In this document: positions 9,820 through 18,174 of the stretch, in pieces
Position numbering within the stretch: the stretch's first letter is position 1
Layout: each line of letters starts with the position of its first letter
Source: Vibrio agarivorans
GTDB taxonomy: Bacteria; Pseudomonadota; Gammaproteobacteria; Enterobacterales; Vibrionaceae
Assembly: GCF_030409635.1 (NCBI RefSeq)
Contig: NZ_JAUFQF010000004.1
Location: 2,576,241-2,640,240 of the forward strand
Length of the DNA: 64,000 nucleotides
Direction of reading: 5' to 3'
The notes under the pieces: generated by a model
The model's input: only the letters and a program-made list of their open reading frames with translations
Told to the model about the DNA's origin: nothing
Databases searched by the model: none
Program-made: the position numbers and the translations under genes

Positions 9820-10971
9820 ATGCAACTTACCTCTAAGCGCGTTTGTACCTCATTGCTTGCTATTAGCTGTTTTGGCCTCTTTAGCACTACACCACTGGCC
9901 GACGATTCCCTTTCTAACAAAGACAAGGCCATTGCCGTTATCTCCAGTATCGAAACTGGCGACCAGAATGCGATACAGTACATCAACCCCGAAAAATACA
10001 TACAACACAATCTTGCGGTGTCTGATGGACTTGCAGGTTTTGGCGAGGTGTTGAGTGCACTGCCAGAAGGCTCAGCAAAAGCTAAAGTGCTTCGTGCAGC
10101 GCAAGATGGTGACTACGTATTTCTACACACTCAATACGACTTTTTTGGCCCTAAATCAGGGTTTGATATTTTCCGTTTCGAGGAAGGAAAGATCGTAGAG
10201 CATTGGGATAACCTACAGCCTGTCGCTCAACCTAACCCAAGCGGTAGAACCCAATTTGACGGCGCAACAGAAATCACTGACCTAGATAAAACGGAAGAAA
10301 ATAAAGCGCTGGTGGCAGATTTTGTTGATACGATTCTTGTTAATGGTGATATGTCGAAAATCGACATGTTTATCGGGGCTAAACCAGAAGATTATCTGCA
10401 ACATAATACCATGGTTGCAGACGGCCTAGACGGACTTGGAGCTGCTCTTCAAGCTCTTGCCGATGCCGGAACGCCGATGGTTTACAGCAAAAACCACAAA
10501 ATACTCGGCGAAGGCAATTTCGTACTTTCGGTCAGTGAGGGGACATTTATGGGGAAACCTACTTCCTTCTATGACTTGTTCCGTATTGATGCAGGAAAAA
10601 TCGTTGAGCACTGGGACACCATTGAAGCTATCCCAAGCCAAGACCAATGGAAAAACAGCAACGGTAAGTTTGGTTTTCAGCATGACTATGTGATTGAGGT
10701 TGCGACATTTAACTTGAGTGATGGCGTTACTGGTCAACAATTTGAGCCTATCGACCTCGCCGTTGAACAAACACATGTATCAAAGCAACCTGGCTTTATT
10801 TCGCGTGAATCGGGCATGAGTGATGAAGGTTACTGGCGTGTGATTGTGCACTGGGCATCATTTGAGGACGCAGATGCCTCTATGGCTTCATTTATGAATG
10901 CTCCAGCAGCGGCAGAGTTCATGAATCATGCAGATGGGGCGACAATGATAATGCGCCGATATGCGCATTAA
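9820..10971 (+). CDS. Secreted protein with two SnoaL-like domains and a C-terminal ABM-like domain
   Basis: A signal peptide (about 1-27, ending P-L-A-D-D) precedes two tandem NTF2/SnoaL-like domains, about 30-145 and 160-280. Each has the same closing motif, F-R-F/I-x-x-G-K-I-V-E-H-W-D, so they are an internal duplication. The last 95 residues (about 288-383) have the ferredoxin-like pattern of antibiotic-biosynthesis-monooxygenase domains. SnoaL-like proteins include polyketide cyclases and many of unknown role, so the substrate cannot be named. A good AAGGAG lies 8 bases before the ATG. It is probably controlled by the divergent LysR gene. Confidence 0.75.
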   Translation: MQLTSKRVCTSLLAISCFGLFSTTPLADDSLSNKDKAIAVISSIETGDQNAIQYINPEKYIQHNLAVSDGLAGFGEVLSALPEGSAKAKVLRAAQDGDYVFLHTQYDFFGPKSGFDIFRFEEGKIVEHWDNLQPVAQPNPSGRTQFDGATEITDLDKTEENKALVADFVDTILVNGDMSKIDMFIGAKPEDYLQHNTMVADGLDGLGAALQALADAGTPMVYSKNHKILGEGNFVLSVSEGTFMGKPTSFYDLFRIDAGKIVEHWDTIEAIPSQDQWKNSNGKFGFQHDYVIEVATFNLSDGVTGQQFEPIDLAVEQTHVSKQPGFISRESGMSDEGYWRVIVHWASFEDADASMASFMNAPAAAEFMNHADGATMIMRRYAH

Positions 10972-10984
10972 GTTGATAACCTTC

Positions 10985-11005
10985 AGGGCACAGTCATTGT
11001 GCCCT
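10985..11005 (+). terminator. Terminator-like hairpin
   Basis: AGGGCACA and TGTGCCCT (8-bp perfect stem, 5-base loop) lie 14 bases past the stop of the SnoaL/ABM gene. The following U content is weak (AGCTCTGTTT). Confidence 0.55.
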
Positions 11006-11197
11006 AGCTCTGTTTCTAAACTACTCAACATTCTCTTCTGCACAAGACTTAACCTATCACTATGAGCAAAAGTTTCGATATCTGCTGGTGCGAGAGTATA
11101 ACGCACTGGTCAAACCTTAATCAAACAGCTCTGCGAATCAACCATATTGCCACTTAAATGTTTTGCCTCTTTGCAAAATTGTGGTATCACTATCAAT

Positions 11198-11212
11198 ACA
11201 ACGTAACGTTGT
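11198..11212. promoter_or_regulatory. 15-bp palindrome upstream of the small gene at 11250
   Basis: ACAACGT-A-ACGTTGT is a perfect inverted repeat about 37 bases before the start codon, where an operator or transcription start would be expected. No regulator can be assigned. Confidence 0.4.
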
Positions 11213-11249
11213 TTAAAGGCTAGAAGAATCACGGAAGAGGAATATAGTC

Positions 11250-11477
11250 ATGCATAGTAACAGTATTAACGATCAAATCATTCATGAAATGATGACGGCA
11301 AAGCCACAGCTTTTCCCTGGTATGGTCGCATCATCGCACAACTATTACATCAGCATTGTCCGCCAAGAAATGGCACTTTTCGAGCAGAAGACAAACCCAG
11401 AAAATGCAGAGCAGCTGCTTGCTGGTTACATGAGTTTTAAGGACTCTTGCAAGACAACACCTGAGCTCCACTTTTAG
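11250..11477 (+). CDS. Small soluble protein of unknown function (paralogue of 27603-27821)
   Basis: 75 residues with no signal peptide or membrane segment. A GAAGAGG ribosome site precedes the ATG. It is clearly homologous to the minus-strand protein at 27603-27821: both share N-D-x-x-I/R-x-M-M, the L-F-x-G-M segment, V-R-Q-E-M-A-L-F/Y-E and A-E-Q-L-x-x-G-Y-x-S-F. I do not recognise a named domain. The duplication and tight conservation show it is a real gene, possibly a small regulatory or adaptor protein. Confidence 0.75.
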   Translation: MHSNSINDQIIHEMMTAKPQLFPGMVASSHNYYISIVRQEMALFEQKTNPENAEQLLAGYMSFKDSCKTTPELHF

Positions 11478-11501
11478 TTAGCTTGTCCGCCCCTTTCAAT
11501 T

Positions 11502-11523
11502 GAGCGATGAGCCATCATCGCTC
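11502..11523 (+). terminator. Terminator-like hairpin
   Basis: GAGCGATGA and TCATCGCTC form a perfect 9-bp stem with a 4-base loop, 24 bases past the small gene. No U-run follows. Confidence 0.5.
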
Positions 11524-11632
11524 ACTAATTACGCAATCGATTGTCTAAACACGTTTCTCACTCGAATTTTACTTAGTTTTGAGTAAAACATCGCTACACT
11601 GTCTCTCTTTTATGTATTTTTGAGTAGTCACA

Positions 11633-12409
11633 ATGGAAGTCACTTTCGAGATCTTAACGATCCTCTTTTTGGTTGCAGGTCTTGCGGGTTTTATTGATGC
11701 AATGGCAGGTGGTGGCGGTCTTCTCACACTACCAGCCCTGCTGGCTGTTGGTGTTCCTCCTACACAAGCGCTTGCCACCAACAAGCTTCAAGGCACGTTT
11801 GGCAGCTTTTCAGCTACACTTTATTTTGTACGTCGAGGTATTGTTAATCTCAAAGAGATGCGGCTTGCTATTGCGTGTACCTTCGTTGGTTCTGCAATCG
11901 GCGCAAAGCTCGTTCAGTATATTGATGCCGGTATTTTGACTAGCCTTATCCCACTGCTGTTGTTGGGTGTTTCTTTGTATTTTTTGTTCGCACCACAAGT
12001 TGACGAAGAACGAGGTACACCCAAGCTTTCTGAAAGCATGTTTGCTTTTACTGTCGGCACTGGCGTTGGGTTTTATGATGGCTTCTTTGGGCCAGGTACT
12101 GGCTCTATCTTTACAATCTGCTTTGTCGCAATTGCACAGCTCTCTATCATTAATGCCACCGCAAAAACGAAAGTGCTCAACTTCACTTCCAACATCGCTG
12201 CTTTATTGTTTTTTATTTTCGCAGGCTTACCGGTTTGGGAGCTAGGCCTTGTTATGGCTGTCGGTGGTTTTATTGGCGCAAGGTTTGGTGCCAAAGTCGT
12301 GATATCTAAGGGTAAGAAGTTCATTCGCCCACTGGTAGTTGTCATGTCGATGATCATGGCGATTAAACTGCTGCTTCAGCAGCATCCAGAATGGTTAGCG
12401 TTCATATAA
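11633..12409 (+). CDS. TSUP (TauE/SafE) family permease
   Basis: 258 residues of an inner-membrane transporter with two repeats of the family motif: G-F-I-D-A-M-A-G-G-G-G at about 19-29 and G-F-Y-D-G-F-F-G-P-G-T-G at about 144-155. The T-N-K-L-Q-G-T-F segment is close to the E. coli YfcA type. The family moves sulfite, sulfonates or other sulfur compounds outward, and the substrate here is unknown. It stands alone on the plus strand. Confidence 0.88.
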   Translation: MEVTFEILTILFLVAGLAGFIDAMAGGGGLLTLPALLAVGVPPTQALATNKLQGTFGSFSATLYFVRRGIVNLKEMRLAIACTFVGSAIGAKLVQYIDAGILTSLIPLLLLGVSLYFLFAPQVDEERGTPKLSESMFAFTVGTGVGFYDGFFGPGTGSIFTICFVAIAQLSIINATAKTKVLNFTSNIAALLFFIFAGLPVWELGLVMAVGGFIGARFGAKVVISKGKKFIRPLVVVMSMIMAIKLLLQQHPEWLAFI

Positions 12410-12562
12410 TCTTCATGCATATCAGTGATGAATATGTATCATTTCTAAGCATACCATAAAGTCGCTACTATCATTTCACAAGGCAAGCAAAGAGCGCCAA
12501 CAAACACTGAATGTTGCGCTTGTCTATGTGAACACAACTGTAGATGACTTAGAGAGATTTTT

Positions 12563-13579
12563 ATGAAAGCACTAAAATTTTCAACACTTGCGTTAATCAC
12601 CAGCACACTCTTCGCTGGCTCTGCGGTCGCATCGGAGCAAGCAAACATAATCGAAGTAACAAAAGAAAACTTTTCGCACGCTGAAACAGCAAGGAACTAC
12701 CGCAACTGGGCAAATAAAGGGGCGACGAACGAGTTTGTAAAAATGCAGGGCCTGCCACCTCGCGGTAAAGCTGCACCGACAGTGCAAATGAATGATGACA
12801 CACTCTATGGCGTTGCAATTGTTGAAGCTGTAGACGGTGAGGTAAGCTTCTCTATCCCTGAAACAGACAACTACATGGCGGTTCAAGTCATCACCGAGCG
12901 TGGTCATGGTCAACACTATGTTGTTGAAGACGGGAAATATTCATTACCCGTTGAGTCAGAGTTTGCCTTTTTAATCTATCGCTCTGGCACTGAACACGGT
13001 ATCGATGCTGCAAAAACAAGTCTCGATAAAGTGAACATTAAGGACTTCAACTTCGCGACGAGCTATCAAGTACAGCCTTATGACTATGAAAACGTTGAGC
13101 AGTGGGTAAAGAAATACACCCAAGAGGTAAACAGTATGGACAAGTTTACCTACACGTTCCCACGAACAAGTGACAAGGTCACAAACTTGCACCAGTGGAA
13201 CCTTGAGAATGCAGCTGGTTGGGGTGGCGCTAGTCCTGAAGCAATGGTCGGAAATAAATATGCGAACAGCTCAAAAATGCGTGCTGATACCTGTTACAGA
13301 ACAACATTTGAAGATCCTGAAAACCGATTCTTCACCTCGGTTACTGCATATGATGGAGACAAATACTTGATGGAAGGTGTGCATCATATCAGCTCTAACT
13401 CTTGGGAGAAAAATGCCGATGGCACAATAACGATTTCCTTTAACTGTGGGGATTCTGCAATCAACAACATCGATACCAAAGGTAACGACTATACCTTCAC
13501 AAGCCGTCACTATGGCGTGAACCCGAAAATAATGGAAGCGAATGACGACCCAATTATCTCGGGCATCACCATTCAGTAA
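12563..13579 (+). CDS. Compact DUF1254/DUF1214 exported protein
   Basis: The signal peptide ends S-A-V-A-S at about residue 24. The rest is a shortened form of the DUF1254 plus DUF1214 architecture: the N-terminal part carries the N-D-D-T-L-Y-G motif (N-R-D-T-L-Y-S in the long forms) and the C-terminal part the S-V-T-A-Y-D-G-D-K / N-A-D-G-T-I pattern of DUF1214. At 338 residues it lacks the long helical N-terminus and linker of the 470-residue relatives at 55.9 and 59.5 kb. Function is not established for the family. Confidence 0.7.
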   Translation: MKALKFSTLALITSTLFAGSAVASEQANIIEVTKENFSHAETARNYRNWANKGATNEFVKMQGLPPRGKAAPTVQMNDDTLYGVAIVEAVDGEVSFSIPETDNYMAVQVITERGHGQHYVVEDGKYSLPVESEFAFLIYRSGTEHGIDAAKTSLDKVNIKDFNFATSYQVQPYDYENVEQWVKKYTQEVNSMDKFTYTFPRTSDKVTNLHQWNLENAAGWGGASPEAMVGNKYANSSKMRADTCYRTTFEDPENRFFTSVTAYDGDKYLMEGVHHISSNSWEKNADGTITISFNCGDSAINNIDTKGNDYTFTSRHYGVNPKIMEANDDPIISGITIQ

Positions 13580-13606
13580 TATAAACAGTTTCTAACCATG
13601 TTCATG

Positions 13607-13632
13607 CCCCACATTGTCACCGCTTTGTGGGG
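13607..13632 (+). terminator. Terminator after the compact DUF1254 gene
   Basis: CCCCACA and TGTGGGG form a 7-bp GC-rich stem followed by ATTCTTTT, 28 bases past the stop. It also lies between convergent genes. Confidence 0.65.
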
Positions 13633-13672
13633 ATTCTTTTATTCATCTGTGATTTCAAACCAAAACATAGTG

Positions 13673-14095
13673 CTAGCTAAGGTTCTGTCGCATCTTGTTC
13701 GCTATGGTCTGATACTGTTCAAGTTCAGAGTCGCACAAATCTTTGGTCATTTTACCAATCAGTGCCCGCTCAACTTCTGCAATTTGCGCGACAAGCTGTT
13801 GTCCTTTAGTTGTTACATGCAGAAAGGCACTTCGCTTGTCTGCTGGGTTTGGTGCCTTTTCAAGTAACGCCTCATCTAACAATAGCTTTAGTAGTCTTGT
13901 AACTTGAGCTTTATCGCGATGTAGAAACTGAACGATATCATTAGCAGTACATTGCTGCTTCTTTGCTATCACTTTTAGTACGCGCATATGCATCGGAGTA
14001 ATCGCAAGGCCTAACTGCTCTATTTGACTGTGCATCTCACGCTTAACTGCATGCGCTAAACCGAATAATCCTTCCAAAGTCGTCGCTTGTGACAC
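13673..14095 (-). CDS. MarR-family transcriptional regulator
   Basis: A 140-residue winged-helix protein with the MarR core: recognition helix around A-N-D-I-V-Q-F-L-H-R-D-K-A-Q-V-T-R-L-L and wing D-K-R-S-A-F-L-H-V-T-x-K-G. It is divergent from the siderophore-interacting-protein gene, and the 91 bases between them contain palindromes, so it probably represses that gene and itself. The effector is unknown. Confidence 0.9.
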   Translation of the reverse strand: MSQATTLEGLFGLAHAVKREMHSQIEQLGLAITPMHMRVLKVIAKKQQCTANDIVQFLHRDKAQVTRLLKLLLDEALLEKAPNPADKRSAFLHVTTKGQQLVAQIAEVERALIGKMTKDLCDSELEQYQTIANKMRQNLS

Positions 14096-14136
14096 TGCCG
14101 CTCTCCCATTAAATAGTTTACATTATCATCTAAATT

Positions 14137-14158
14137 AACTATAGTTGACAAAATCAAC
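14137..14158. promoter_or_regulatory. Candidate MarR operators between marR-like gene and SIP gene
   Basis: A perfect 10-bp palindrome AACTATAGTT (14137-14146) overlaps a second repeat GTTGA-N5-TCAAC (14144-14158). Both lie where the divergent promoters must be. Assignment to the MarR protein is inferred from position. Confidence 0.45.
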
Positions 14159-14186
14159 AAATAAAGTGTACACGAGGAGAGAAACG

Positions 14187-14987
14187 ATGAAAAGAAAAAT
14201 GGTACCTAAATCATTGACGGTTATTGCTACGAGTAAACTCAGTAACAATTATCTTCGAATTCGCTTTTCTGGTGAAGACTTAGCTCGGATGCCGGAAGAT
14301 TGTACCGGTGACTACATTAAACTTATCTTTTCTCAAAATGGCTCAGCTGAAATTGGCGAGCTTGGTGAAGGTCAGCGACCAATAATGAGAACCTACACGA
14401 TTCGTCATTTTGACCCAATGAACCAAACGTTAGATGTCGATTTTGTCCTTCACGATAGCGAACAGTCGAGTGGCGTTGCGAGCAAATGGGCTGCAAACGC
14501 CCAAGTTGGTGACACGATAAAAATAGGAGGCCCTGGTCATAGTGACACCGTTCCTTTTGATCTCAGCCACTATGTCATGTTTGCCGATATGACTTCCCTT
14601 CCCGCGCTTTCAGCAACCGTCGCACAGTTGTCAGCAAAACCAAGCGGCGATATTTATATCCAGGTATCCGATAATACAGATAGGCAAGCACTTGAAGGAG
14701 AAATCGACGCTCCTAAGGGAATGCAGTTGCACTGGCTAGTGGCTAGCCCACATCAACCTGCGCTAAGGAGTGCTGTTGATTCCATCTCCCTTCCGCACAA
14801 TCAAGCTGGTGTTTGGTGCGCTTGTGAGTTTTCACAAATGAGAGCGATTCGTCGTCATATCTCAGACCATTTTGAGCTTGAGCGCAGTCATTGCTATTTC
14901 AGTAGTTATTGGAAAGACGGTGTCACGGAAGATGGGCACAAGGTGCTAAAAAAAGAGGACGCAGAAGCGTTTAGCCAGAAAGACTAA
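14187..14987 (+). CDS. Siderophore-interacting protein, NADPH-dependent ferric-chelate reductase family
   Basis: 266 residues with the FAD-binding ferredoxin-reductase-like N-terminus (R-T-Y-T-I-R at about 67-72, the flavin motif) and the SIP C-terminus (W-C-A-C-E-F-S near 212 and Y-W-K-D-G-V-T-E-D near 246). ViuB/YqjH-type enzymes release iron from siderophores in the cytoplasm. The ATG at 14187 has GAGGAG in front; a TTG at 14145 was rejected because it lies in the operator region. Divergent from a MarR gene rather than beside siderophore biosynthesis. Confidence 0.87.
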   Translation: MKRKMVPKSLTVIATSKLSNNYLRIRFSGEDLARMPEDCTGDYIKLIFSQNGSAEIGELGEGQRPIMRTYTIRHFDPMNQTLDVDFVLHDSEQSSGVASKWAANAQVGDTIKIGGPGHSDTVPFDLSHYVMFADMTSLPALSATVAQLSAKPSGDIYIQVSDNTDRQALEGEIDAPKGMQLHWLVASPHQPALRSAVDSISLPHNQAGVWCACEFSQMRAIRRHISDHFELERSHCYFSSYWKDGVTEDGHKVLKKEDAEAFSQKD

Positions 14988-15000
14988 AAACCTGCCTTAA

Positions 15001-15022
15001 GGCAGAGCCAAAGGGCTCTGCC
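15001..15022. terminator. Bidirectional hairpin between convergent genes
   Basis: GGCAGAGCC and GGCTCTGCC form a perfect 9-bp stem with a 4-base loop. It sits between the SIP gene and the NlpC/P60 gene, 1 base from the latter's stop. Confidence 0.6.
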
Positions 15023-15023
15023 A

Positions 15024-15596
15024 TTATGACTCCTTGTTCATTCGTACAATCGATAAGTAGCGTTTGGGGTAGCCACTTTTAAAGTAATTGGTTTCTGTTA
15101 CGCCATAGTGTTTTTTCGAGGATGAGCTGTGTATGAAATGTAATTGCCCCTCGCCTACTTGGGTGATGATCCCAGCATGTCCCGGTTTACGAACCTTAGG
15201 GTCGGTGCCAGTAAAAATAATCAGATCGCCAACTTTGGCGTCATCAAAATCAACTCGATTAGCGTAGAGTAAAGGGTACTGTGAAGTCGTACGTGGTATT
15301 TCAATGTCAAACTCATTGTAGACATACTTAATAAACCCCGAGCAATCAAATCCGTTAGGTGTATTGCCGCCCCATTTGTAATCCGTACCAAGATAATTTC
15401 TGGCAAACGCGATCATTTGTGTAAACGAAGAGTATTGGACTGGCGTTATAGGAGTAGTGTTTACCGTAGGAGCCGATGAAGAGCACGCGGTGGAGAGAAG
15501 GATGAGGCTAAACGGAATCAGTCGCTTCAATCGGTTTGAAGACTTTAACAAACCAGCTTTACAGTTCAAAACCAAGGCTATGCTCTCCATGTTCAT
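15024..15596 (-). CDS. NlpC/P60 family lipoprotein, probable peptidoglycan endopeptidase
   Basis: A hydrophobic signal ends in the lipobox L-S-T-A-C, so the protein is probably anchored in the outer membrane. The C-terminal NlpC/P60 domain has the catalytic Cys in F-D-C-S-G-F, His in P-G-H-A-G-I and a third polar residue in H-F-I-H-S-S. Such enzymes cut stem-peptide cross-links. The start is uncertain: the leader is long for a lipoprotein, and internal TTG codons preceded by GGAGAG would give a more usual signal. Confidence 0.85.
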   Translation of the reverse strand: MNMESIALVLNCKAGLLKSSNRLKRLIPFSLILLSTACSSSAPTVNTTPITPVQYSSFTQMIAFARNYLGTDYKWGGNTPNGFDCSGFIKYVYNEFDIEIPRTTSQYPLLYANRVDFDDAKVGDLIIFTGTDPKVRKPGHAGIITQVGEGQLHFIHSSSSKKHYGVTETNYFKSGYPKRYLSIVRMNKES

Positions 15597-15652
15597 TATT
15601 TAGACATCAATAAGCATAGCCTGCAATTGCATTTATTCCGAATAATATGCCT

Positions 15653-17068
15653 TTACCGGATAAATAAGCGCCCCATCATGCTAATCATTGTTTTTTTTGA
15701 CTTAAGTAACAGCTTAATTCGCCCGAGCCAAGCAGGAGTGTGAAATACGGTTTTCGCATGACTGAAGGTATGGAAGCCCTCTATACCATGATAATGCCCC
15801 ATACCAGATGGACCAACACCACCGAACGGCGCGTCTTCTGCACCCACATGGAAAACTGTCTCATTGATCCCCACTCCACCACTGTGCGTGTGGCTCACAA
15901 TATGCTTAATCAACGATTCATCTTTACTCATAATGTACAGCGCCAATGGTCGGTCTTTACTGTTGACGTAGTCCAGTACGTCTTGCATCTCAGTATAAGG
16001 TTTGATTGGCAAAATAGGGCCAAATATCTCGTCTTGCATTAGTGCCATATCTTCAGAAACTTCCGTAACAAGATGAGGAACAATCAAACGCGAACCCTGA
16101 TGCGTTGTCAGCTCTTTCGTTGTGATTTGAGCCCCTTTTTCTTTCGCATCTTTAAGGAGACCCATCAGTCGGTCGTATTGACGCTGATTGATGATCTGAG
16201 TATACCCACCTTCGTGTTCGAGCTCTGGGTATAATGCATCAAGTCGCTCGAAGAATCGGCTAACAAACTGTTCGACCTTTCGTTCTGGCACAAAAGCATA
16301 ATCTGGAGACACGCAAATTTGACCGGCATTAAGGCACTTACCAAACAAGATAGCGTCCACTGCAACATCAAGTTCGCTATCGTCAGCGACAATCACTGGC
16401 GACTTTCCACCAAGTTCCAACGTAATCGGTGTCAAATTGGGCGCCGCAGCCTGAGCAACATAACGCCCAACTTGTGTTGAGCCAGTGAAGAGTAAATGAT
16501 CGAATGGTAAAGCACTAAATTGCGCCGCTACATCGGCCTCTCCCTCTATCACAACAATATGTTGTGGCAAGACCGCTAGCAGTTTTTTGATTACTTGGTT
16601 GGTTTTAGGGGTAAACTCACTGAGCTTTAGCATGACGCGATTGCCCGCTGCGAGAGCCGTGACGATAGGACCAACACTGAGTATCACTGGAAAATTCCAA
16701 GGCGCGATGATACCTATCACGCCTAAAGGTTGATACTCCACCGCAACTTTACTCGGCATAAACATAAGCCCAGCACTGCGTTTGCTTGGTTTCAGCCAGC
16801 GTTTCAAGTGCTTTAACGTGTAGTTAACTTGTGCAACGGCGGGCATAATGTCTGCTATTGAACTATCAAATTCTGTACGACAGCCAAAGTCTTCACTTAA
16901 CGCAGCAATTAATTCACTGCGATGGTCGATTAGACTCTTTTTTACTACTTTTAAATGCTCAACTCGGTCCTCAAAAGAAACAGATGGTGCGGCTTTAAAA
17001 TGCGTTTGTAAGTCTTCAAATGATTGTTTTAACAGTAAATCCGTATCAATCTCTGTTATCGCATTCAT
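15653..17068 (-). CDS. calB: Coniferyl aldehyde dehydrogenase-type aldehyde dehydrogenase
   Basis: 471 residues of the NAD(P)-dependent aldehyde dehydrogenase fold. Visible are the catalytic Cys in N-A-G-Q-I-C, the general-base Glu in L-E-L-G-G-K-S-P, and the Rossmann G-S-T-x-V-G-R motif. The P-W-N-F-P start of the cofactor site and a C-terminal membrane-proximal basic tail match the CalB/fatty-aldehyde branch. It oxidises aromatic or aliphatic aldehydes, and the true substrate is not shown by sequence. AAAGGA precedes the ATG. Confidence 0.8.
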   Translation of the reverse strand: MNAITEIDTDLLLKQSFEDLQTHFKAAPSVSFEDRVEHLKVVKKSLIDHRSELIAALSEDFGCRTEFDSSIADIMPAVAQVNYTLKHLKRWLKPSKRSAGLMFMPSKVAVEYQPLGVIGIIAPWNFPVILSVGPIVTALAAGNRVMLKLSEFTPKTNQVIKKLLAVLPQHIVVIEGEADVAAQFSALPFDHLLFTGSTQVGRYVAQAAAPNLTPITLELGGKSPVIVADDSELDVAVDAILFGKCLNAGQICVSPDYAFVPERKVEQFVSRFFERLDALYPELEHEGGYTQIINQRQYDRLMGLLKDAKEKGAQITTKELTTHQGSRLIVPHLVTEVSEDMALMQDEIFGPILPIKPYTEMQDVLDYVNSKDRPLALYIMSKDESLIKHIVSHTHSGGVGINETVFHVGAEDAPFGGVGPSGMGHYHGIEGFHTFSHAKTVFHTPAWLGRIKLLLKSKKTMISMMGRLFIR

Positions 17069-17241
17069 AGCACCAATCCTTTCTCGTTATTTTCCAAAGC
17101 CAAACATAAATTTAGAGTTATTGCTCCCAATGTAGCACAGTTTAAATGGCTAAATAACAGAAAGGCGCATGTGTTAATCACAGATTATTAAAAACAGACT
17201 ATCAAAAACAGTCACCACGTTGTAGCTGCAGGTAGTGGGTA

Positions 17242-17279
17242 GTCACAGGTCCACTCAAGCCCTTGAGCAAACCTGTGAC
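17242..17279. other. Two-part hairpin downstream of the GNAT gene
   Basis: Outer arms GTCACAGGT / ACCTGTGAC (9 bp) enclose inner arms CTCAAG / CTTGAG (6 bp), with small symmetric internal loops. It is 10 bases past the minus-strand stop at 17289. No U-run is seen. It may be a transcript 3'-end structure. Confidence 0.5.
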
Positions 17280-17288
17280 AAGGTTCAA

Positions 17289-17879
17289 TCACACCGTTCT
17301 AACAAGTAAAGTCCGTTGTTTTTCTGGTTGATTCTTAGCTTTCTTGAATCCAACACTTCTAACTAGTGTCAGCATGTTTTGTGATGCGGTATAGAGGCTG
17401 ATTTTTGCCACTGATTTACCTGTCACAGGTACAATATCTTCGAGCACCTTGCTCATAAACTCAGTCGCGATTCCCTGACGTCGATACTGCCTATCGACTC
17501 CCATCATCGCTATCTCGTATTCAAGTTGAGTCGTTTGTTGCACCCACATGAAGCCTACGATTTTTCCATTGATGTACTTTCCAAAGATAGCAGCGTTGAT
17601 GCGTTCCCCCTCCAAGTCAAAGTAGCCCTTGTCTATCGTGGTAAAGATCTGCTTTCTTAAGTTGTCATGAGTAACAGGCAACAAAAATTGCTTATTAAAG
17701 TGACCGTGCCCAGACTCATTGATGATTTCACTGACAACCCAACTAATATCTTCAGGTTCTAGCAGTGTAATACCCTTTGCTATCGGCGCTTTTTTGCGCC
17801 GTGACTCAGGGGTTGGTAACGGTGTTTTTGCATGGTTGATAAATATTCGCCCATAAAGATCTTTTAAGCTACTCAACAT
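17289..17879 (-). CDS. GNAT-family N-acetyltransferase
   Basis: 196 residues. The acetyl-CoA-binding motif A is visible as V-D-R-Q-Y-R-R-Q-G-I-A-T-E-F (Q/R-x-x-G-x-G/A). The substrate is unknown. The start at 17879 (M-L-S-S-L-K-D-L) is preferred over one at 17963, because AAAGG lies 7 bases before it and the longer N-terminus looks non-coding. Confidence 0.75.
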   Translation of the reverse strand: MLSSLKDLYGRIFINHAKTPLPTPESRRKKAPIAKGITLLEPEDISWVVSEIINESGHGHFNKQFLLPVTHDNLRKQIFTTIDKGYFDLEGERINAAIFGKYINGKIVGFMWVQQTTQLEYEIAMMGVDRQYRRQGIATEFMSKVLEDIVPVTGKSVAKISLYTASQNMLTLVRSVGFKKAKNQPEKQRTLLVRTV

Positions 17880-18174
17880 AAATTCACCTTTGCTGCTTTG
17901 ATTAAAAAACTCGTAAAAACAAACCTTTGAAAAAAGACTATTGCTAATTCCACACGCTCGCAATCGGCCTTTTTCTCGACAGTGAAGGCGGTCAAAATTC
18001 GTTCAGAAACGGCATTGGTTTATGTGATTTCAGCTGTAAGAATATGTAACAAATCCCTTCTAGAGAGAATCTAGACGACGCCACCAGCTGAAAGCGTCTG
18101 CTAGGCCTCAGCATATGTTTAGGATAAAAAACTGTGCTACTGTGACTTTAAAGCGAACATAACAAAGGATGTTT

